DNA of 64,000 nucleotides from Spraguea lophii (Eukaryota; Microsporidia; Spragueidae): NCBI GenBank assembly GCA_001887945.1, contig LDOQ01000106.1, positions 1 to 64,000 of the forward strand, read 5' to 3'. Shown piece by piece: positions 59,813 to 64,000 of this stretch (position 1 is its first letter; each line of letters starts with the position of its first letter). The notes under the pieces were generated by a model. It saw only the letters and a program-made list of their open reading frames with translations, ran no database searches and was not told where the DNA came from. The position numbers and the translations under genes were made by a program.

Positions 59813-61552
59813 ATGTCTCTATTTAAAGATAAACTTCAATTTATATTAAACCATCAAAAGAATACAGGAATAAAGGTTGCACTATTTGACAACGAAACGA
59901 AAAAGATAATAGGAGATTTAATCCAATATTCAGAGTTTTTAAAAAATGACTTCTTCTTCTTTGATACTATAGATAAAAACACTTCTAAATCAACATCTAC
60001 TCCATTTACAAATATTACAAATAAAAGAATCTCACAAATATCTTGTCTAATAATTATAAGACCTACATCATTAGAATTTCTTATTAAAGAGTTAGCAAAT
60101 CCATCATATGGTGAATATACAATATTTTTTACCAACCAAATAACTATAGATGACTTACAAATAATTGCACAAAATGATATACATAAAATAGTAAAAGAGA
60201 TATTTGAAATTAACCTAGATGTATATAAAATAGATAATAACTTATATACTGTATATCCACAACATATACAATTCACATTAAATAAAGAAAAAAGAATAAT
60301 CGAAGGAATATACAGTTTCCTAAAAAATCTAAACATTACACCTACAATCAAATATAAAACGAACAGAAAAAATACATTTATTTCAAATTTAACACAAAAA
60401 TTATCAAATACCAACAACAATAAAGGAACATTGTTTATTTTTAATAGAAATGATGATATGATAACACCACTTTTACATTCATGGACATATCAATCTATGA
60501 TAAACGAATATTTAGAATCTAAAGATAAAATTATTAAATACAACAATCAGATATTTACACTCATAAACGATGAATTTTTCGAAAATAACAAATTTAAAGA
60601 TATCAATGAAATATCCAATCTATTAAAAGAATTTATAAATCTTACAAAAACCAATACATCACATATTAATACAACACATACTAACACATCGCATACTAAT
60701 ACATCGCATACTAATATATCACATAGTAACACAGAAAAATATCCAAAATCCACAAAAATAAACTTTTTCAATATAAATATAGATGAAATAGAAAAGAAAA
60801 ACACATTAACCGAATCATTAGAAAAACATTTAGTTATATACAACCATTTAATAAACAATTGTATAAAATATAAAGATATATCAGACTTCGAATATAATAT
60901 TTTAAAAAATAAAATAAAACCAAAACTTACAAAATTCATCAATACACCAATATCACTAAAACAAATAAAAGAATACACAACCACCAATTATCTATCAGAA
61001 GAACAAACATTAAAAATCATATTAATACATTTATTAACAAAGAAAAGCGATATAAAAGAAATAGAAGTATATTTTAAAGAATATAAAGAATATATAACAA
61101 ATTTTTATACACAGTATCAGGTGGCAGATAAACATAATTATAAATTTAAAGATAATTTAGATGTTAAATTATCATATATTCCACCAGTATATTATACAAT
61201 AAATAAGTTATTACACAATAAGCTTAAAAATAGCTATACAACTAGTGATAATATATGTGATAATATAATTAGTGATATAAGTAGTAATAATATAAATGAT
61301 AATGTAAATGATATTAATATAATTAGTAATATTAATACATCTAATATAACTAGTAATAACCATATAAATAATACTAATCTAAATAACAATATATTAGAAC
61401 CATTAATAATATATTTTGATGGAGGTATAACATTTTATGAATACAAAATAATATCTGAAATGCTAGAAGATAAAAAGATTAAATATTATATCTTATCAGA
61501 TAAAATAATAGATTACAAAGATATAATATCATCAATAAAGAATATTAATTGA
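59813..61552 (+). CDS. VPS45: VPS45-type Sec1/Munc18 protein
   Basis: SM protein that guides SNARE assembly for vesicle fusion at the Golgi/endosome. From the ATG at 59813 it reads 579 residues. SM/VPS45 features: GIKVALFDNETKKIIGDLIQYSEFL near the start, LIIIRPTSLEFLIKELANPSYGEYTIFFTNQI (the N-P-x-Y-G-E-Y block), LFIFNRNDDMITPLLHSWTYQSMINEYL (the D-R-x-x-D-x-x-T-P-L-x-x-x-W-T-Y-Q motif, VPS45-like), DEFFENNKF, and a C-terminal IIYFDGGITFYEYKII block. The upstream extension of the frame to 59771 has no ATG. A 15-base repeat gives several Ser-His-Thr-Asn-Thr units at about 60655-60735, and an Asn/Ser-rich loop lies at about 61245-61390. It has no CCC signal, unlike most conserved genes here. 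Confidence 0.85.
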   Translation: MSLFKDKLQFILNHQKNTGIKVALFDNETKKIIGDLIQYSEFLKNDFFFFDTIDKNTSKSTSTPFTNITNKRISQISCLIIIRPTSLEFLIKELANPSYGEYTIFFTNQITIDDLQIIAQNDIHKIVKEIFEINLDVYKIDNNLYTVYPQHIQFTLNKEKRIIEGIYSFLKNLNITPTIKYKTNRKNTFISNLTQKLSNTNNNKGTLFIFNRNDDMITPLLHSWTYQSMINEYLESKDKIIKYNNQIFTLINDEFFENNKFKDINEISNLLKEFINLTKTNTSHINTTHTNTSHTNTSHTNISHSNTEKYPKSTKINFFNINIDEIEKKNTLTESLEKHLVIYNHLINNCIKYKDISDFEYNILKNKIKPKLTKFINTPISLKQIKEYTTTNYLSEEQTLKIILIHLLTKKSDIKEIEVYFKEYKEYITNFYTQYQVADKHNYKFKDNLDVKLSYIPPVYYTINKLLHNKLKNSYTTSDNICDNIISDISSNNINDNVNDINIISNINTSNITSNNHINNTNLNNNILEPLIIYFDGGITFYEYKIISEMLEDKKIKYYILSDKIIDYKDIISSIKNIN

Positions 61553-61909
61553 AGAAGAATATAATAGAAATTGAAGATATAGCATATTAATTGAAGATAG
61601 AAATACAAAGAGATATATTAAACTATCTAATCTTAAATAAATATTATTTTTATCTATGATTATTATTTAATATTTAGTTCTACATTTATAACAGTTAAAT
61701 AAAAGATATTATAAAATAAATTATTATAATAAATTATATTTCTTACAATCTTATTATCTTATTATATCTTCTTATATCTTATAACTTCATAATATCTCCA
61801 TATACCCTCTAACTCATTATAATATCATATAACTCACTAAAATATCTTACAATCCATTATTATAATCTTATTATCTATAACACATTATAATATCATATCA
61901 TATAAATAA
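61553..61909. other. AT-rich intergenic DNA with simple repeats
   Basis: Repeated TTATAATATCTTATAACTCA-like AT runs between VPS45 and the next gene; no other feature. Confidence 0.5.
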
Positions 61910-61912
61910 CCC
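61910..61912 (+). promoter_or_regulatory. CCC start-proximal signal of the 61914 gene
   Basis: Reads AACCCTATG, the same wording as the start of TOM70 on the other strand. Confidence 0.55.
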
Positions 61913-61913
61913 T

Positions 61914-62558
61914 ATGATATATCTTATAAAAAATTATAATAACTTTTTAAAATATATAGATAATATATTTAATAACAAATATATAGATAAATATAATATA
62001 TCTACAATGAATGAAGTAATAATACTTTCAGATAACAATAATACATATATTTTAAGTAAAGATAATAATATGATACTAAGTAATAATATTTTTATAAAAG
62101 ATAATAATATTATATTAGAAGAATATAAATATAGTAATAGTACAATTGATGATGATAGTGTGATTGATGATGGTGATGGTGTGATTGATGAAAGTATGGT
62201 AGATAGAGATAGTAATGATAACGATAGAGATAATTATAACAATAATAATACTACTACCAACAACCATATTAATAATACTACTACCAACAATACCACTAAC
62301 ACCCATATCAATACTACCACTAACCATATCATTATTAACTATTTATTAAAAGAAAAAGAATCATTATCTTTTAATTTAATAAAAATAATAGAAACTAAAG
62401 AAGATAAACATAATATCAAAGGTATAATTATATTTTCTAATTCTATATTATTTAAAATATTTATGAGAAATATATCAGTAGATGAAGTAATAGATAAAAA
62501 TACAAATGATAGTATTATAGAAGTAATGAAAGATATAAGTAAGTATATTACATTATAA
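61914..62558 (+). CDS. unrecognised protein with Asn/Thr/Asp low-complexity centre
   Basis: A 214-residue protein. The first 70 and last 65 residues have ordinary, partly beta-like composition. The middle (about 75-145) is a low-complexity tract of Asp, Asn, Thr and His coded by ATAATACTACTACC-like repeats. No domain, signal or membrane span is seen. The CCC motif just before the ATG and placement in a dense cluster of conserved genes suggest a conserved housekeeping protein whose family is hidden by divergence and the insert. The spaced ends could form one small domain split by the insert. Confidence 0.6.
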   Translation: MIYLIKNYNNFLKYIDNIFNNKYIDKYNISTMNEVIILSDNNNTYILSKDNNMILSNNIFIKDNNIILEEYKYSNSTIDDDSVIDDGDGVIDESMVDRDSNDNDRDNYNNNNTTTNNHINNTTTNNTTNTHINTTTNHIIINYLLKEKESLSFNLIKIIETKEDKHNIKGIIIFSNSILFKIFMRNISVDEVIDKNTNDSIIEVMKDISKYITL

Positions 62559-62783
62559 TAAATTATATATTATTGTTATATCTATTATAATATTCTATTA
62601 TATATTTATTATTATATCTTATATATATTATTATTATATTAATTATAATATATTATAATATTAGTTACAACCATTATATATATTATATCATTATCAATAT
62701 CTATATCACTATCTATCCATATCAATATCTATATCCATATCAATTATAATTAATATATCAATATAATATATATTTTATTACAA

Positions 62784-63494
62784 ATGTATACAAACAATAT
62801 GTTATACTCTGATATATATTTTATAAATATTCTTCCTATGAATATATCAAAGAATAAATATTATATAATTATAAATATAATAATTTTTATAAATATAATA
62901 GAATGTAAATGGTTATTTGATTCAGAAGATTTAGATGATTATTATAAAGAATATGATGATGAGATATTTAAACAACAATTTAAACATAATAAGAATGATA
63001 AGAAGATTGAGAAGAATGAGAATAAGGTTGATAGGAATGAGAATAAGAAGGTAGATCAGAAAGTTGAGAAAAAAGAGAAGAAAGAGAATAAAAAAGAATT
63101 AATAAAACATGATAATAAGAAAGAGAACAAGAAACAATTGATAGAAAATAATAAAATTAACAAACACGATAATAAAATTAACAAGCAAGATAAAAAAGTA
63201 AATAAAATAAAAGAATATGCAGAGAGTGATGATATTCCTATAAAAAAAGAAAAGAAAGTAAAAAATACTATTATACCTACATTCTTAAAAAATCCATTGT
63301 TATATAAAATTATAGGTATTATAATAATATCTATAATAGTAATTTATATTATAATATTATTATTTAAAATATTTAGAAATACAAGACAAAGAGAAGATGA
63401 TGATGTTTATAGACGATTGAGAATACCAGAAATAGATCAGAAAAGGATGGATGCAGAACAAATAAGATATTCTATGCGATATGAAGATGAATAG
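62784..63494 (+). CDS. type I membrane protein with Lys-rich central region, unrecognised
   Basis: A 236-residue protein. A second in-frame ATG (62838, residue 19) starts MNISKNKYYIIINIIIFINIIECKW, a likely signal sequence, and may be the true start. A Lys/Glu/Asn-rich, highly charged segment follows (about 55-155), then one membrane span (about 172-195, LLYKIIGIIIISIIVIYIII). A basic and then acidic tail ends the protein (RQREDDDVYRRLR...). This build resembles ER or trafficking membrane proteins, but no family is recognised. No CCC signal is visible at either ATG. Confidence 0.55.
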   Translation: MYTNNMLYSDIYFINILPMNISKNKYYIIINIIIFINIIECKWLFDSEDLDDYYKEYDDEIFKQQFKHNKNDKKIEKNENKVDRNENKKVDQKVEKKEKKENKKELIKHDNKKENKKQLIENNKINKHDNKINKQDKKVNKIKEYAESDDIPIKKEKKVKNTIIPTFLKNPLLYKIIGIIIISIIVIYIIILLFKIFRNTRQREDDDVYRRLRIPEIDQKRMDAEQIRYSMRYEDE

Positions 63495-63756
63495 ATGTAA
63501 TTTTTATTAAAATATAAAATATATATTTATGTTATATGTTGTATGTATGATATATATTTATGTTGTATAAGAATATATTTGTATATATTATATATGTTTA
63601 TACGTTGTATATGATATTTATTAAGAATAATCTGTTATACCTCTTTTTCTACGTTACTCTTCCTATATCACTAACATTCCACTAACACTCCACTAATATT
63701 CTTTATATCACTAATATCACTATAATATCACTATAATATTATTTTTTATTTTTCTA

Positions 63757-63759
63757 CCC
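63757..63759 (+). promoter_or_regulatory. CCC start-proximal signal of RPB8
   Basis: Reads TACCCAAAATCATATG. Confidence 0.5.
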
Positions 63760-63767
63760 AAAATCAT

Positions 63768-64000
63768 ATGGAACTATTAAACGAATCATTTACGATATCA
63801 TCTACTAACAAAGACACATCTATATACGATTATGTTAGTAGAGCACAATTATCAAATACTAATACATCTATAATCTTAGATTATCATAGTGTATTATTAA
63901 CATTAATTCCTAATACAACTATAGAATTAATAATAACAGAAGAAGAATTAAATGATTATGATTATGTTATGGATGGAATGATATATGAGATAGAACATAA
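63768..64000 (+). CDS. RPB8: RNA polymerase subunit RPB8/RPABC3, 3' end outside window
   Basis: The first 77 codons are present and the gene runs off the right edge. RPB8 is a small OB-fold subunit shared by RNA polymerases I, II and III. Matching blocks are ESFTISSTNKD near the start (the F-x-I-x-x-x-D opening), YDYVSRAQLSNT (the Y-x-K-V-S-R block), LDYHSVLLTLIP (the L-D-x-x-x-x-L-x-P-x block) and the diagnostic NDYDYVMDGMIYEIEH, equivalent to the D-Y-D-Y-V-M-Y-G-x-x-Y-K block. The loop before D-Y-D-Y-V-M, which is long in yeast, is shortened here, as is usual in reduced genomes. Confidence 0.88.
   Translation, partial: MELLNESFTISSTNKDTSIYDYVSRAQLSNTNTSIILDYHSVLLTLIPNTTIELIITEEELNDYDYVMDGMIYEIEH

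Noticed and set aside
1..64000. CRISPR arrays, rRNA genes or replication origins
   Set aside because: No regularly spaced repeat-spacer arrays, no rRNA segments and no recognisable origin were seen; the window is eukaryotic nuclear DNA.

Overview
The window is very AT-rich nuclear DNA from a microsporidian, an obligate intracellular fungal relative. The evidence is: compact intron-less genes, divergent short versions of core eukaryotic proteins, a TOM70-like import receptor as expected for a mitosome, and a CCC (or GGG on the opposite strand) triplet within about 15 bases of many start codons, the known microsporidian transcription signal. Gene density is low, and pseudogenes and transposable elements are common. 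This suits one of the expanded microsporidian genomes (Hamiltosporidium, Edhazardia or Anncaliia type), but the species cannot be fixed from the sequence.

Layout. 1-10 kb: the end of an unrecognised gene, then a gene graveyard with a full-length but broken tyrosyl-tRNA synthetase, a broken AAA ATPase, a pair of near-identical hairpins, and a decayed Merlin (ISXO2-type) transposon. Intact MED7, a Ulp1-type protease and tRNA-Leu(UAG) lie among them. 10-19 kb: two secreted leucine-rich-repeat (LRR) proteins around a fidgetin-like AAA ATPase. 19-21 kb: a second Merlin copy with a tRNA-derived SINE nested in it, flanked by a 14-bp target duplication. 21-33 kb: TOM70, a degenerate ABCG-like transporter, and two ubiquitin-specific proteases separated by another SINE. 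33.5-42.7 kb: a denser housekeeping block of NEDD8, MED31, SEC12, ArfGAP, UTP7, isoprenylcysteine methyltransferase and glutathione synthetase. 43-57 kb: an accessory block with two large secreted disordered proteins, the third LRR protein, a ricin-B-like lectin and a secreted unknown. 57-64 kb: a KH-domain protein, VPS45, two low-complexity unknowns and the start of RPB8.

How the parts work together. Housekeeping genes cover transcription (MED7, MED31, RPB8), ribosome assembly (UTP7), vesicle traffic (SEC12, ArfGAP, VPS45) and mitosomal import. Accessory genes lean towards ubiquitin-type signalling and secretion. The three LRR proteins share a C-terminal domain with an invariant Cys-x-Asp/Glu that resembles the NEL E3 ubiquitin ligase domain of bacterial IpaH/SspH effectors. 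With two deubiquitinases, a Ulp1-like protease and NEDD8 nearby, this is the most interesting candidate system. The second is a family of about 13 tRNA-derived SINE copies at all stages of decay. Most conserved genes carry the CCC start signal, whereas the secreted and lineage-specific genes lack it.
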